A stretch of DNA of 64,000 nucleotides from Actinoplanes aureus (GTDB lineage Bacteria; Actinomycetota; Actinomycetes; Mycobacteriales; Micromonosporaceae). Below are positions 1 to 8,653 of the stretch, piece after piece. Position numbers and translations under genes: made by a program. The notes under the pieces were generated by a model that was given only the letters and a program-made list of their open reading frames with translations, was not told the origin of the DNA and did no database searches. Every line of letters starts with the position of its first letter. Positions within the stretch are counted from its first letter, which is position 1. The stretch spans positions 124,001 through 188,000 of the forward strand of contig NZ_JADQTO010000006.1 of assembly GCF_015704865.1 (NCBI RefSeq), in the 5' to 3' direction.

Positions 1-1926
1 GGCGCCGACTACAACCCCGAGCAGTGGCCGCGCGAGGTCTGGGACGACGACGTACGCGCCATGCGCGAGGCCGGCGTCACGATCGTCTCGCTCGCGATCT
101 TCTCCTGGGCGCGGATCCAGCCCCGCGAGGGCGAGTACGACTTCGCGTGGCTGGACGAGGTGATGGACCTGCTGCACGCCGGCGGTATCGCGGTCGACCT
201 GGCCACGGCCACCGCCTCACCGCCGCCGTGGCTGACCGCGAAGCACCCGGAGATCCTGCCGGTCAACCGGGACGGCAACACGGTCTGGCCGGGTGCCCGG
301 CAGCACTGGCGGCCCACCTCGCCGGTCTTCCGTGCGCACGCGCTGACGCTGGTCCGCGCCCTCGCCACCCGGTACGCCGAGCACCCGGCGCTGGTCGCCT
401 GGCACGTCAACAACGAGCTGGGCTGCCACAACATCTACGACTTCTCGGACGACGCAGCGGCCGCGTTCCGTGACTGGCTGCGGGCGCGTTACGGCACGAT
501 CGGGTCCCTGAACGACGCCTGGGGCACCGCGTTCTGGTCCCAGCGCTACGACTGTTTCGACGAGATCCTGCCGCCCCGGATCGCCGCGTCGCATCCCAAC
601 CCCACTCAGCAGCTCGACTTCCGCCGGTTCTCCTCGGACGCGCTCAAGGAGCACCTGCGCGCCGAGACCGCGGTGCTGCGTGAGCTGACCCCGCAGGTGC
701 CGGTCACCACCAACTTCATGGTGATGGGCCTGCAGAAACCGATGAACTACGCCGACTGGGCCGCGGACGTCGACTTCGTCTCGAACGACCACTACGTGGT
801 GCCGGGCCCGCAGGCCCGTGACGAGCTCTCCTTCTCGGCCAACCTGACCGGCAACCTCGCCGGTGGCCGGCCGTGGTTCCTGATGGAGCACTCGACGAGC
901 GCGGTCAACTGGCAGCCGGTCAACCTCGCGAAGAAGCCCGGCGAGCTGGCCCGGGACTCGCTCACCCACGTGGCGCACGGCGCGGACGCGGTCTGCTTCT
1001 TCCAGTGGCGGCAGTCCAAGGCCGGCGCGGAGAAGTACCACTCGTCGATGCTGCCGCACGCCGGACGCGACAGCGCGGTGTTCCGGGCGGTCACCGAACT
1101 CGGGGCGCGCCTGCGGGACCTGGCCCCGGTCGCCGGCTCGTCGCGGCGCCGGGCCGAGGTGGGCATCGTCTTCGACTGGGAGTCCTGGTGGGTGTCCGAG
1201 CACGACTCGCACCCGACCGACCGGCTGCGCTACCGGCAGGAGGCCCTGGACTGGTACACGGCGCTGCTCAACCACGGCGTACGCGCCGACGTGGTGCCGA
1301 CCGGCGGGCCGCTGGAGGGTTACCGGATGCTGATCGCCCCGATCCTGCACGTCGTGCCGGCCGCTCTGGCGCAGCGGCTGCGGGAGTACGTGGCGGGCGG
1401 CGGGCACCTGGTCACCACGTACTTCTCCGGGATCGTGGACGAGAACGACCACGTGTGGCTCGGCGGGTACCCCGGCGCCCTGCGTGATCTGCTCGGGATC
1501 CGGATCGAGGAGTTCGCGCCGCTGCTCGACTCGGAGAGCGTCGAGCTGGACAACGGCACCACCGGCACGGTGTGGACCGATCGGGTCGACGTCGCCGGCG
1601 ACACCGAGATCATCGCCCGCTACAAGACCGGTGAGCAGGCGGAACGAGCGGCGGTCACGCGCCGGGTGGTGGGGGAGGGGTCGGCGGCGTACGTCTCCAC
1701 CCGGCTCGGCGCGGACGGCCTGACCACCCTGTTGCCGGCCCTGCTGGAACCGGCCGCGGTCGGCAGTGAACTGCCGCCCGGATTGCGTGGCCCGGTGGAG
1801 CTGGCGATCCGGGGCGACCACTGGTTCCTGATCAACCGCACCGACCGTCCGGTCGATCTGAGCGAACTGTCCGGAGCGCCGGAGACGCTCGAGCCGAGAG
1901 CCGTGCTGGTCCTGCGCCGGGACTGA
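1..1926 (+). CDS. GH42 beta-galactosidase, 5' end outside window
   Basis: The frame is open at the left edge, so the N-terminus is missing; 641 codons are visible and begin with GADYNPEQWP, the usual opening of the GH42 TIM barrel. The enzyme hydrolyses terminal beta-D-galactosides, probably in the cytoplasm. The acid/base Glu lies in WHVNNELG (about visible residue 139) and the nucleophile Glu in WFLMEH (about 296). A trimerisation-type domain (VGIVFDWESWW) and a small C-terminal beta domain follow, which is the complete GH42 order. It converges on the AbfB gene across a strong hairpin. Family assignment is firm; the natural sugar is not shown. Confidence 0.95.
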   Translation, partial: GADYNPEQWPREVWDDDVRAMREAGVTIVSLAIFSWARIQPREGEYDFAWLDEVMDLLHAGGIAVDLATATASPPPWLTAKHPEILPVNRDGNTVWPGARQHWRPTSPVFRAHALTLVRALATRYAEHPALVAWHVNNELGCHNIYDFSDDAAAAFRDWLRARYGTIGSLNDAWGTAFWSQRYDCFDEILPPRIAASHPNPTQQLDFRRFSSDALKEHLRAETAVLRELTPQVPVTTNFMVMGLQKPMNYADWAADVDFVSNDHYVVPGPQARDELSFSANLTGNLAGGRPWFLMEHSTSAVNWQPVNLAKKPGELARDSLTHVAHGADAVCFFQWRQSKAGAEKYHSSMLPHAGRDSAVFRAVTELGARLRDLAPVAGSSRRRAEVGIVFDWESWWVSEHDSHPTDRLRYRQEALDWYTALLNHGVRADVVPTGGPLEGYRMLIAPILHVVPAALAQRLREYVAGGGHLVTTYFSGIVDENDHVWLGGYPGALRDLLGIRIEEFAPLLDSESVELDNGTTGTVWTDRVDVAGDTEIIARYKTGEQAERAAVTRRVVGEGSAAYVSTRLGADGLTTLLPALLEPAAVGSELPPGLRGPVELAIRGDHWFLINRTDRPVDLSELSGAPETLEPRAVLVLRRD

Positions 1927-1931
1927 TGGGT

Positions 1932-1965
1932 GGTGGTCCGGCCGGAGGGCCCCGGCCGGACCACC
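1932..1965. terminator. Perfect 14-bp-stem hairpin between converging genes
   Basis: Arms at 1932-1945 and 1952-1965 are perfect reverse complements (GGTGGTCCGGCCGG) with a 6-base loop. It lies 5 bases after the GH42 stop and at the expected end of the opposing AbfB gene, so it probably terminates transcription from both sides. There is no U tract, as is common in actinomycetes. Confidence 0.8.
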
Positions 1966-2871
1966 CACGCCAAACGGCGACCCCGGCCGGAACCCGGTGG
2001 CCCACTCCGCGGTGCTCTCGCGGAGGAGGAGCCGGTCGCCGTCGGCGACCACGTGCCGGTCCGGAAAATTGACCGAGCGTAACGCCAGTGCGGTGCCCTG
2101 ACGAATTGTCACCGTGCAGAATGTGGCGTCCTGGTCGAACAGTTCCGTACGCTCGGGCCGATCGATCCGGATTTCGAAGTTCCGATGCCGGAGAAAATAG
2201 CCGGGGTAGTTGACAGATTCGAAAGAGAAGCAGTTCGCATTCGCCCGCCCGGTGCGAACCGTGAAGCGCGCGTCGGCACGGTCCAGCTCGCTGCTGGTGG
2301 GCCCGACCGGATCGAGCCGGCCCCGGAAGTCGCGATGCCGCACCCGGAAGCCGGGCCGGTCGGCCGCCTCCAGGCCGACGCCGGTGCCAGCCGCCAGTGC
2401 GGGTGCCGCCGGTCGCGCGCTCCGGCTCGCTGGCGGCCTGGCCGCACTCGGCTTCCGGGACCGGCTGTGCGCCGCGGTGGCGGCCCGGGAGACCGGCTTC
2501 GACGTGCTCGTCGCACTCGGGTTCGGCAGCAGGGAGATCGTCCCGGTCGGAGCGACCGGCTCGTCCGGCGTGGCCGGCCACACGAACTCGCCCGGCGCCG
2601 CGACCGGCGCGGCGCTCTCCTCGTCGCCGAGCGCGAACGTCACCGCAGCCGCCGTGGCGCACCCGATCGCCAGCGCGGCGGCCAGCAGGAGGCGGCCGCG
2701 CGACTGCCCCGGACGGGTCGGTCCGGCGCCGAGTGCGCGGCGTTCGGCGCCGCGCGGAAGTGCCGGTCGCCGCGCCGGACGGATGCGTGGGGAAGGCGCG
2801 GAACCGTCCGGGGAATAGGGCGGAACCCAGCCTCCGACCCGGAGCCCGTCCCGGGTTTCGTCTTCCGGCAT
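1966..2871 (-). CDS. AbfB-domain membrane-anchored or secreted protein, stop codon not found
   Basis: The start is ATG at 2871, preceded by AGAGAG at good spacing; a TTG lies 3 bases further up. About 60 basic/Pro-rich residues precede a membrane segment (GRLLLAAALAIGCATAAAV), a Ser/Pro/Arg linker and an AbfB beta-trefoil with three related repeats (GFRVRHRDF, GYFLRHRNF, DRHVVADGD). AbfB domains bind arabinose side chains, so a role in plant-polymer binding is plausible. No catalytic domain is present. The domain ends around FRPGSPFG near 1975, but no in-frame stop occurs before 217, deep in the antisense of the GH42 gene. The left boundary given here is therefore arbitrary (hairpin edge), and a frameshift or base error near 1970-2000 is possible. 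Confidence 0.6.
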
Positions 2872-3065
2872 CAAATTCGCTCTCTGCAGACCACTTAATG
2901 TTTTGATAATGATCTACCGGTATCGGTGACCGAGGGCAAGGGGTTACACGTGGACAATTGATCTGGGAGCGATCCCAGTCGAACCGATCGGGCCTCGGGT
3001 CCGTATCTCGTTGCGTAACCCCCGCTCGCCCCCGGCGGCGGGTGGCCGCATCGAGGAGAGCGCGC

Positions 3066-4193
3066 GTGGACAGTCCAGTTGTTGCCGGAGCCGAGACCGC
3101 AGCCGAGACCGCAGCCGACACCGCAGCCGCGTCCGAGGCCGGCGCACCGCGGTTGCCGGACATCTCCGACTACTGGCCGGACGCACCGCAACGCCTCGGA
3201 CCGCCCGCCGACCACTACGAGCTGCCCGGGGCCGACCCCGACCGGACGACTCCGGCCTGGCACAACCTGGCCGGCCCGGATCCGGCCGGCCCGCCGGCGG
3301 GCGGCTACCGGCCCGCGACCGGCCGCACCACCGCGCGCGACCGTGCCACCGTCGACCGTGCCACCGTCGACCGTGCCACCGTGGAGATTCCGGTGGGCGT
3401 GCGTCCGCACCGGTCGTTCTGGAGATCCGCCGTGGTCCTGGCCACTCTGCTGGGTGTGGGCGGCACCCTGGCGTGGGCGATCGCGCGGCCGGACCCCGAG
3501 CCGCCGGGCCCGCCCACCTTCGCCGGCGGTGCGGCCTCCCCGGTCCCGTCCGCGGCCGTGACCAATCCGCCGGTCGCCATCGGTACACCGCCACCGAGCC
3601 GGCCGGCCCCGCCGCCGGTGGTGCCGGCGGCCGCCACCTTCGAGTTCGTCGACAACACCACCGAGCTCAATGTGACGATCGGGGAGGTCGCCGGCGGCTG
3701 GTTCCGGGTCACCTCGCCACGGGGGAGCGGGGTGGTGCCGAGCACCGAGGTGGACGGCACGACGCTGCGGGTCGGCATCGAGCCCACCGGGACGAGAGGC
3801 TCGGCCCGGGTCGACGTGCTGCTCAGCGAGGAGGTCGACTGGACGGTACGGACGCGCGGCGGCTTCCGGACCGCGGCGCTCGACCTGAAGGACGGCACCG
3901 TCGACCGGGTCGACCTGCTCGGCGGCATCGGCCGGCTGGACCTCACGCTGCCCCGGCAGCGGGCGGCGCTGCCGATCGTGCTGGCCGGGGGCGTCGAGCG
4001 GTGGCGGATCACCACCGCCGGCGAGGTCCCGGTCCGGGCGGCCTTCCGGCGCGGCGCTGGCACGGTGACCGTCTACGGCGACCGGGACAGGGGCGTGCGG
4101 CGGGGCGACGAACTGACCGTGGGAGCCGGTTCCGGCGGGTTGGACCTCAACGCGGAGGAGGGCGTGGGCACGCTGACGGTGTCAGCTCGCTGA
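3066..4193 (+). CDS. Single-pass membrane protein with extracellular beta-type domain
   Basis: I do not recognise the family. The GTG start at 3066 follows GAGGAGAG at ideal spacing; the frame is open further upstream but without support. The N-terminal 115 residues are cytoplasmic, acidic and Pro-rich, and carry two short tandem repeats (AETA x3 and DRATV x3). One membrane helix follows (VVLATLLGVGGTLAWAIA), then a Pro-rich stalk and a C-terminal domain of about 180 residues with alternating hydrophobics, resembling the DUF4097-type beta helix found in actinobacterial surface proteins (inference). It is divergent from the AbfB gene, so the two may share the 2872-3065 promoter region. Confidence 0.75.
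   Translation: MDSPVVAGAETAAETAADTAAASEAGAPRLPDISDYWPDAPQRLGPPADHYELPGADPDRTTPAWHNLAGPDPAGPPAGGYRPATGRTTARDRATVDRATVDRATVEIPVGVRPHRSFWRSAVVLATLLGVGGTLAWAIARPDPEPPGPPTFAGGAASPVPSAAVTNPPVAIGTPPPSRPAPPPVVPAAATFEFVDNTTELNVTIGEVAGGWFRVTSPRGSGVVPSTEVDGTTLRVGIEPTGTRGSARVDVLLSEEVDWTVRTRGGFRTAALDLKDGTVDRVDLLGGIGRLDLTLPRQRAALPIVLAGGVERWRITTAGEVPVRAAFRRGAGTVTVYGDRDRGVRRGDELTVGAGSGGLDLNAEEGVGTLTVSAR
3090..3125 (+). repeat. 12-bp in-frame tandem repeat x3
   Basis: The unit GCCGAGACCGCA occurs three times with one mismatch in the third copy. It encodes Ala-Glu-Thr-Ala near the N-terminus of the membrane protein. Confidence 0.9.
3339..3383 (+). repeat. 15-bp in-frame tandem repeat x3
   Basis: The unit GACCGTGCCACCGTC is repeated three times, identical except for the final base. 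It encodes DRATV just before the membrane helix of the same protein, a second and unrelated array in one gene. Confidence 0.95.
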
Positions 4194-4255
4194 GGGTGTT
4201 GGGTCGCCGAGCACCCGGTTGGCGCGGCTGCCGGAGCGTTCGGCACAATTCCGGC

Positions 4256-4861
4256 GTGACACGAGCAGAGGGCGACGCCGTACCGCCGGAGACCACGGTC
4301 TCGCTGGACTACTTCACCGGGCTCTACCTGGCGAAGGACGATCCGTGGGACGTCGCGTCCAAGTGGCACAACCAGCGCAAGTACGCGGTCACCCTGGCCA
4401 GCCTGCCGCGCGAGCGGTACCGCCGGTGCTACGAGCCGGGCGCCTCCATCGGCCTGTTCACCCGGATGCTCGCCCCGCGCTGCGACGAGATCCTCGCCGT
4501 CGACAGCGTCGAGGAGGCCGTCCAGCAGGCCCGCGAGAACACCGCCGACCTGCCGAACGTACGCGTGGAGCGGGCTTTGCTCCCGGCCGAGCTGCCGGAC
4601 GGTACCTTCGACCTGATCGTCATCGGCGACCTGCTCTACTACCTGTCCGCCGCGGACCTGGAGACGTTCCTGGCCGGCGTGGTGGAGCGGCTCGAACCGG
4701 GCGGTGACATCGTCGCCCTGCACTTCCGCGACCGCCAGAACCCCGGCAACTACGACGGCTTCAACGTGCACGCCGCCCTGGCCGCCCGCCCCGGCCTGGA
4801 GCCCGTCGTCCACCACGAGGACGACTGGTTCCTGCTGGACACGCTGCGCCGCGCTACCTGA
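4256..4861 (+). CDS. NodS-like SAM-dependent methyltransferase
   Basis: The 201-residue protein opens with DYFTGLYLAKDDPWDVASKW, typical of the NodS family of class I methyltransferases. Motif I is the variant YEPGASIGLFT; an acidic residue in AVDSVEEAV would hold the SAM ribose, and FDLIVIGDLLYYLS is motif II. The family methylates small substrates, N-methylation in NodS itself; the substrate here is unknown. The GTG start lacks a ribosome site but has CACAAT about 8 bases upstream, fitting a leaderless transcript. It overlaps the converging TetR gene by 8 bp. Confidence 0.88.
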   Translation: MTRAEGDAVPPETTVSLDYFTGLYLAKDDPWDVASKWHNQRKYAVTLASLPRERYRRCYEPGASIGLFTRMLAPRCDEILAVDSVEEAVQQARENTADLPNVRVERALLPAELPDGTFDLIVIGDLLYYLSAADLETFLAGVVERLEPGGDIVALHFRDRQNPGNYDGFNVHAALAARPGLEPVVHHEDDWFLLDTLRRAT

Positions 4862-5429
4862 CGGCGAGCCGCAGGACGCTCTCCCGATACGCCGCCCCGG
4901 CCTGTTCGGGGGTCATCCGCCCGGCTGCCACCTCCTGGCCCGCGGTGTGACCGAGGCTGATCGTCGCGGCCACCAGCCAGCCAGCGGGATGGCCGGTGGT
5001 GAACTCGCCGGTCGCCTGTCCGCGCCCGACGATCTCGGTGAGCCGCTCCATGATCGGTAGGTGCCGGTCGTGCTCGCCGGCGGCGTCCCCGGCCGGCAGG
5101 GGCACCGTGAGCAGCATCCGGTAGCGGCCGACGACTTCCCAGCTCACGGTCAGCCACTCGCGCAGGGCCTCGATCGCCGGGCCGCCCGGATCGATCGCGT
5201 TGAGCGCCGCCACGGTCTCACCGGTGATCCGTTCGACGATCGCCCCGAGTAGTGCCTCCCGCGAGGAGTAGTGGGCGTACACGGTCTGCCGGGCCACGCC
5301 GGCCGCCGCGGCGATCTCTTCCATGCTGGCGGCGGGCCGCCGGCCGAGCAGGTCGATAGCCGCGTCGATGATCGCGGCCCGGCTGCGCTCGGCGTCGGCC
5401 CGTCGTCGTCGTCCCGGACTCCCGGTCAT
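4854..5429 (-). CDS. TetR-family transcriptional repressor
   Basis: A 191-residue TetR regulator. The helix-turn-helix is at residues ~25-60 (SMEEIAAAAGVARQTVYAHY followed by SSREALLGAIV); the C-terminal ligand domain is not diagnostic. I chose ATG 5429 because the longer frame begins with TTG inside the likely operator. It is divergent from the NTF2-like gene, and two similar palindromes lie in the 85-bp gap, so it probably represses both its own gene and that neighbour. It converges on the methyltransferase with an 8-bp overlap. Confidence 0.92.
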   Translation of the reverse strand: MTGSPGRRRRADAERSRAAIIDAAIDLLGRRPAASMEEIAAAAGVARQTVYAHYSSREALLGAIVERITGETVAALNAIDPGGPAIEALREWLTVSWEVVGRYRMLLTVPLPAGDAAGEHDRHLPIMERLTEIVGRGQATGEFTTGHPAGWLVAATISLGHTAGQEVAAGRMTPEQAGAAYRESVLRLAVR

Positions 5430-5432
5430 CTC

Positions 5433-5482
5433 TGACACGGTTGTCAAGGTTAGCCCATCGGCTTATCTTGGACAGTGCTGTC
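5433..5482. promoter_or_regulatory. Divergent promoter with two TetR operator palindromes
   Basis: Operator 1 is TGACA-CGGT-TGTCA at 5433-5446 and operator 2 is GACAG-TG-CTGTC at 5471-5482; both share the GACA/TGTC half-site. A forward promoter fits between them: -35 TTGTCA (5441-5446), 17-bp spacer, -10 TATCTT (5464-5469). Operator 1 therefore covers the -35 and operator 2 the start site. Confidence 0.7.
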
Positions 5483-5514
5483 AGACTTGTAACCGATCAT
5501 CGCCGGAGGAACCG

Positions 5515-5886
5515 ATGTTCAGCTTCACCGACTATCTGCTTCGCTATCCCGACGAGATGGGCCTCGGCACGGAGCCCGCCGAGGCGGTCTTCGACCGCTA
5601 CCACGTCCCGGACTTCGTGCTTCACAACGACGGGCTGCCGATGGACCGGGACCGGCTGATCGCGCACGCCCGTCCCGCCCGCCGCAACGCGACGGCGGTC
5701 TCCGTCGACATCCACGAGGTGCTGACCGCCGGCCAGCAGGTCGCCGCGCGGTACACGCTCACCGCCCGGCTACGGCAGGGAAGAACCGTGACGACGGAGA
5801 TCTACACCTTCGGAAGCCTCGCTCCGGACGGGCGACTTGCCCGGCTCGACCAGATCACCCGCACGCCGCGGGCCGGCGCCGAGTGA
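5515..5886 (+). CDS. NTF2-like / SnoaL-like small protein
   Basis: A 123-residue protein with the cone-shaped NTF2-like fold signature: an N-terminal helix with FDRYHVPDFVLHNDG, then a long curved sheet (QQVAARYTLTARLRQG and TVTTEIYTFGSLAPDGRLARLDQI). Such proteins are small-molecule isomerases, hydrolases or ligand binders; the active site cannot be assigned here. The start is set by GGAGGA eight bases upstream of the ATG. It is divergent from a TetR gene with operators overlapping its promoter, so expression probably responds to the TetR ligand. Confidence 0.82.
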   Translation: MFSFTDYLLRYPDEMGLGTEPAEAVFDRYHVPDFVLHNDGLPMDRDRLIAHARPARRNATAVSVDIHEVLTAGQQVAARYTLTARLRQGRTVTTEIYTFGSLAPDGRLARLDQITRTPRAGAE

Positions 5887-6032
5887 TGCGGCCGGCGCAC
5901 CACGTGCCCGGGCCCGGCTGGCGCGCTGGGGCGCGCAAGCGGGCAGTCGATCGCGGGCAGGGCGGGACGGGCGGAAAGGATGGGTACGGCCGGAGCGCGT
6001 ACCCCGAAGGATCGGGACCGGGCAGCGGAGCT

Positions 6033-6051
6033 TGACCCGGAACCGGGGTCA
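6033..6051 (-). terminator. Possible short terminator hairpin
   Basis: TGACCC (6033-6038) pairs with GGGTCA (6046-6051), which includes the stop codon of the lipoprotein gene. The stem is short and there is no U tract, so this is weak. Confidence 0.3.
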
Positions 6052-7251
6052 GAGGACCTGCTTGACCGCGGTCAGGCCGATCACCTCGCGCTGGCCCGCG
6101 CGTTTGCCGGAGGTGGCGTCGAGCCAGATCAGGCGGCGCTCCGCGCCGGCGTAGAGGCGGGCGCCGTCGCGGCTCAGCGCCAGGCCCTTGATCGGGGCCG
6201 GTAGTTCCCAGCGCGCGATCGGGGTGTGCGCGGCGGTGTCCAGGACCGTCACCGCGTCGCCGCCGCCGATCAGGGTGCGGCCGTCGGTGGTGAGGATCAG
6301 GGCGGCGGTGGCGCCGGCGGCGGGGCGCACGTCGACCACCTGCTCGACGGTCAGCGACGACGGGCCGGCGTAGGCGAGCTTGCCGGAGTTGAGGTCCACC
6401 ACCGCGATGCGGTGCTGGTCGGCGGCGAGGGCGTGCCCGTCCATCCCGCCCTCGCCGAACGGGTGCGGCAGGTCCAGGCAGTACGCCCATCGCTCGGTCA
6501 GGTGCAGCACGTGCACGAAGGCGTGCGCGTTGCCGGGCCGGCCGGAGACCAGGTCGCGGGTGTGCCGGTGGCCGGGCTGGTGGGTGTAGAGGGTGAACAG
6601 CATCTGCCGGTCGGCGGAGAGCACCGCCTGGCGGCCCTCACCGCGCATCTCCTCCTCGGCACCGGCTGGAACCGGGACCTTGTTGCGGGTGAGCAGCGGT
6701 TGCAGCTCGCCGGTGGTCAGGTCGAGCAGGCGCACCCGATAGGTCTCGGGTGCGTTGGCGGGCAGCCAGTCGAGCACGAACAGTCCCTGGCCGTCGGTGG
6801 TGAAGGCGTCCGGTTCGATCACGCCGGGCAGGTCGTACTCGCGATCGCCGTCCGGTCCGGTGATCAGCAGCGGGGTCCGGGCGCGCGCCACCGGCCGGAC
6901 CTCGGCCGGTGTTCGGCCCAGTGCGCACGCCCGGCCGTCCGCGGAGACGGCCCGGGGCAGCCACCCACCCCCGAGCGCCGTACTGCGGGTGGTTGCCCCG
7001 GTCGCCGGATCGAACCGGACCAGGTCCGCGTCCTGGCGCGCGTAGACGTGCGCGCCGTCGAAGGCCACCACCGCCGACCCGAGCCGCTGCTCGCCGCCGG
7101 GGAACAGCCGCAGCAGGCCGCGGGTGCTGTCGGCGAGGACCACATCGGGCAGGGCGGCCTCGGTGGCCTTGGCGGCGGGTTCGCGGCAGCCGGTGGCCGC
7201 CGCGGCGAGGCCGGATCCCGCGAGGAGCAGAAGAGTGCGCCGGGTCGTCAT
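6049..7251 (-). CDS. Lipoprotein with beta-propeller fold
   Basis: A 400-residue exported protein. The N-terminus MTTRRTLLLLAGSGLAAA followed by ATGC is an Arg-containing signal with a lipobox, so it is probably a membrane-anchored lipoprotein, possibly Tat-exported. The rest consists of repeated blade-like units of about 40 residues (VRFDPATGATTRSTALG, RVRLLDLTTGELQPLL, VVDLNSGKLAYAG, ERRLIWLDATSGK), resembling WD40/YVTN propellers. I recognise no catalytic motif. It is divergent from the ECF sigma gene and may be a target of that sigma factor (inference). Confidence 0.78.
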   Translation of the reverse strand: MTTRRTLLLLAGSGLAAAATGCREPAAKATEAALPDVVLADSTRGLLRLFPGGEQRLGSAVVAFDGAHVYARQDADLVRFDPATGATTRSTALGGGWLPRAVSADGRACALGRTPAEVRPVARARTPLLITGPDGDREYDLPGVIEPDAFTTDGQGLFVLDWLPANAPETYRVRLLDLTTGELQPLLTRNKVPVPAGAEEEMRGEGRQAVLSADRQMLFTLYTHQPGHRHTRDLVSGRPGNAHAFVHVLHLTERWAYCLDLPHPFGEGGMDGHALAADQHRIAVVDLNSGKLAYAGPSSLTVEQVVDVRPAAGATAALILTTDGRTLIGGGDAVTVLDTAAHTPIARWELPAPIKGLALSRDGARLYAGAERRLIWLDATSGKRAGQREVIGLTAVKQVL

Positions 7252-7307
7252 GTAGTGGTGACACCGGCCGGTGGGAACCGGTTCCCGCCGGGCGGTGTCA
7301 ATAGGGT

Positions 7308-7883
7308 GTGGTGAGGGGGGCGGCCATCGAGAACGACGAGGCGACCGCTGTGGCGAGAGCCCGTGCGGGCGATCTGGACGCGTACGAGGTCCTGGTCGTC
7401 CGGTTCACCGCGCCCGCGCATCGGGCGGCGACGCTGCTCGGCGCGGGTGCGGACGCGGATGACGTGGTGCAGGAGGCGTTCGTCAAGGCGTACCGGCAGC
7501 TGGGGCGGTATCGGGGGGAGTCCGGTTTCCGGCCGTGGCTGCTGGCCATCGTCGCGAACGAGACCCGCAACCTGCTCCGGTCGCGCAACCGGCGGGCCGG
7601 GTTGCTGATGCGGGCCGCGGTGCGGGAGGACCCGATGCCGCTGGAACCGGATCCGGCCGAGTCGGCGGAGGCGACTGAGCGGCGCCGGTTCCTGGTCGAG
7701 CAGTTGCGCGCGCTCGACGTCCGGGACCGGGAGGTGCTGGTCTGCCGCTATCTGCTGGACCTGTCGGAGGCGGAGACGGCGATGACACTCGGGCTGCCGA
7801 AGGGGACGGTGAAGTCGCGGACCGCGCGGGCGCTGACCCGGCTGCGCGACCGGCTGCCGGTGAAGGAGGTGCCCGGTGCCTGA
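7308..7883 (+). CDS. ECF-type RNA polymerase sigma factor
   Basis: A 191-residue group IV sigma factor. Region 2 contains DADDVVQEAFVKAYRQL followed by FRPWLLAIVANETRN; region 4 contains the helix-turn-helix LSEAETAMTLGLPKGTVKSR. The GTG at 7308 (or 7311) has no ribosome site but lies just after a CAATAG-like -10, suggesting leaderless translation. It overlaps the next gene by 8 bp, the usual sigma/anti-sigma arrangement. Promoter specificity is not known. Confidence 0.92.
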   Translation: MVRGAAIENDEATAVARARAGDLDAYEVLVVRFTAPAHRAATLLGAGADADDVVQEAFVKAYRQLGRYRGESGFRPWLLAIVANETRNLLRSRNRRAGLLMRAAVREDPMPLEPDPAESAEATERRRFLVEQLRALDVRDREVLVCRYLLDLSEAETAMTLGLPKGTVKSRTARALTRLRDRLPVKEVPGA

Positions 7884-8613
7884 GCACGACGACCTGATCG
7901 GCGAGCTGCGTGAACTCGGGCGCGCTCTGGCCGTACCGCAACCGGTTGATCAGAGAAATGCGGTCCGGGCGCGCCTTGCCCGGCCGGCGCCCCATCGGCC
8001 TCGCGTGCGCCTCTGGCTGGCGGCCGCGGTGGCCGCGCTGACCGCGACGGTCACGCTTGTCGCACCGGCGCGCGCCGCGGTGGTCGAGGTGGTCGGTGAC
8101 CTGCTGCGGGTCGCGGGCATCGAGGTACGCCGAGAGCACCCGCGCGGTTCTCTCCCGGCCAACCCGAGCCCGCTGCCCTCGACGCGCACCGCCGATCTGG
8201 CGGAGGCGGAACGGGCCGCCGGTTTCCGGGTGCTGGTGCCGGAGCTGCTGGGTCCTCCGGAGGAGGTCCTGCTGGCCGACCCGGACCCGGGTGGCCGTCC
8301 GCGTGTGGTGACCCTCGTGTTCCGCGGCGGAACGGTCCGGTTCGACCAGTTCGCCGGGAACCTGTCTCCGCTCTTCCGGAAGACCGCGCCGGACGCCCAG
8401 TGGGTGGAGCTGGCGGGCGTGCCGGACGGCGCGATCTGGATGGCCTCGCCGCATCCGCTGACGTACGCCGATCGGACCGGGACTGAGTACACCGCGACGG
8501 CGCGTCTGGCGGGACCCACGCTGATCTGGGACACGTCCGAGTTGATCACGTACCGGCTGGAGGGATTCGCGACCTTGGAGGAGGCGGTTCGCGTCGCACA
8601 GTCGGTGCGCTGA
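7876..8613 (+). CDS. Single-pass membrane protein, probable anti-sigma partner
   Basis: A 245-residue protein that begins within the stop region of the sigma gene and is thus translationally coupled to it. It has a short cytoplasmic N-terminus (MPEHDDLIGELRELGRALAV), one membrane helix at ~45-65 (VRLWLAAAVAALTATVTLV) and an extracytoplasmic domain with DUF4367-like character (AERAAGFRVLVPELLGPPEE). No zinc-binding HxxxCxxC motif is visible, so if it is an anti-sigma factor it is not of the ZAS class. The role rests on coupling, size and topology. Confidence 0.72.
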   Translation: MPEHDDLIGELRELGRALAVPQPVDQRNAVRARLARPAPHRPRVRLWLAAAVAALTATVTLVAPARAAVVEVVGDLLRVAGIEVRREHPRGSLPANPSPLPSTRTADLAEAERAAGFRVLVPELLGPPEEVLLADPDPGGRPRVVTLVFRGGTVRFDQFAGNLSPLFRKTAPDAQWVELAGVPDGAIWMASPHPLTYADRTGTEYTATARLAGPTLIWDTSELITYRLEGFATLEEAVRVAQSVR

Positions 8614-8653
8614 GGATGTAGTGATAAATCCTGATCAAGTAGCGTTGCTGGCG

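Noticed and set aside
217..1965. C-terminal extension of the AbfB protein antisense to GH42
   Set aside because: Composition is that of an antisense shadow and it crosses a strong terminator; treated as a missing stop.
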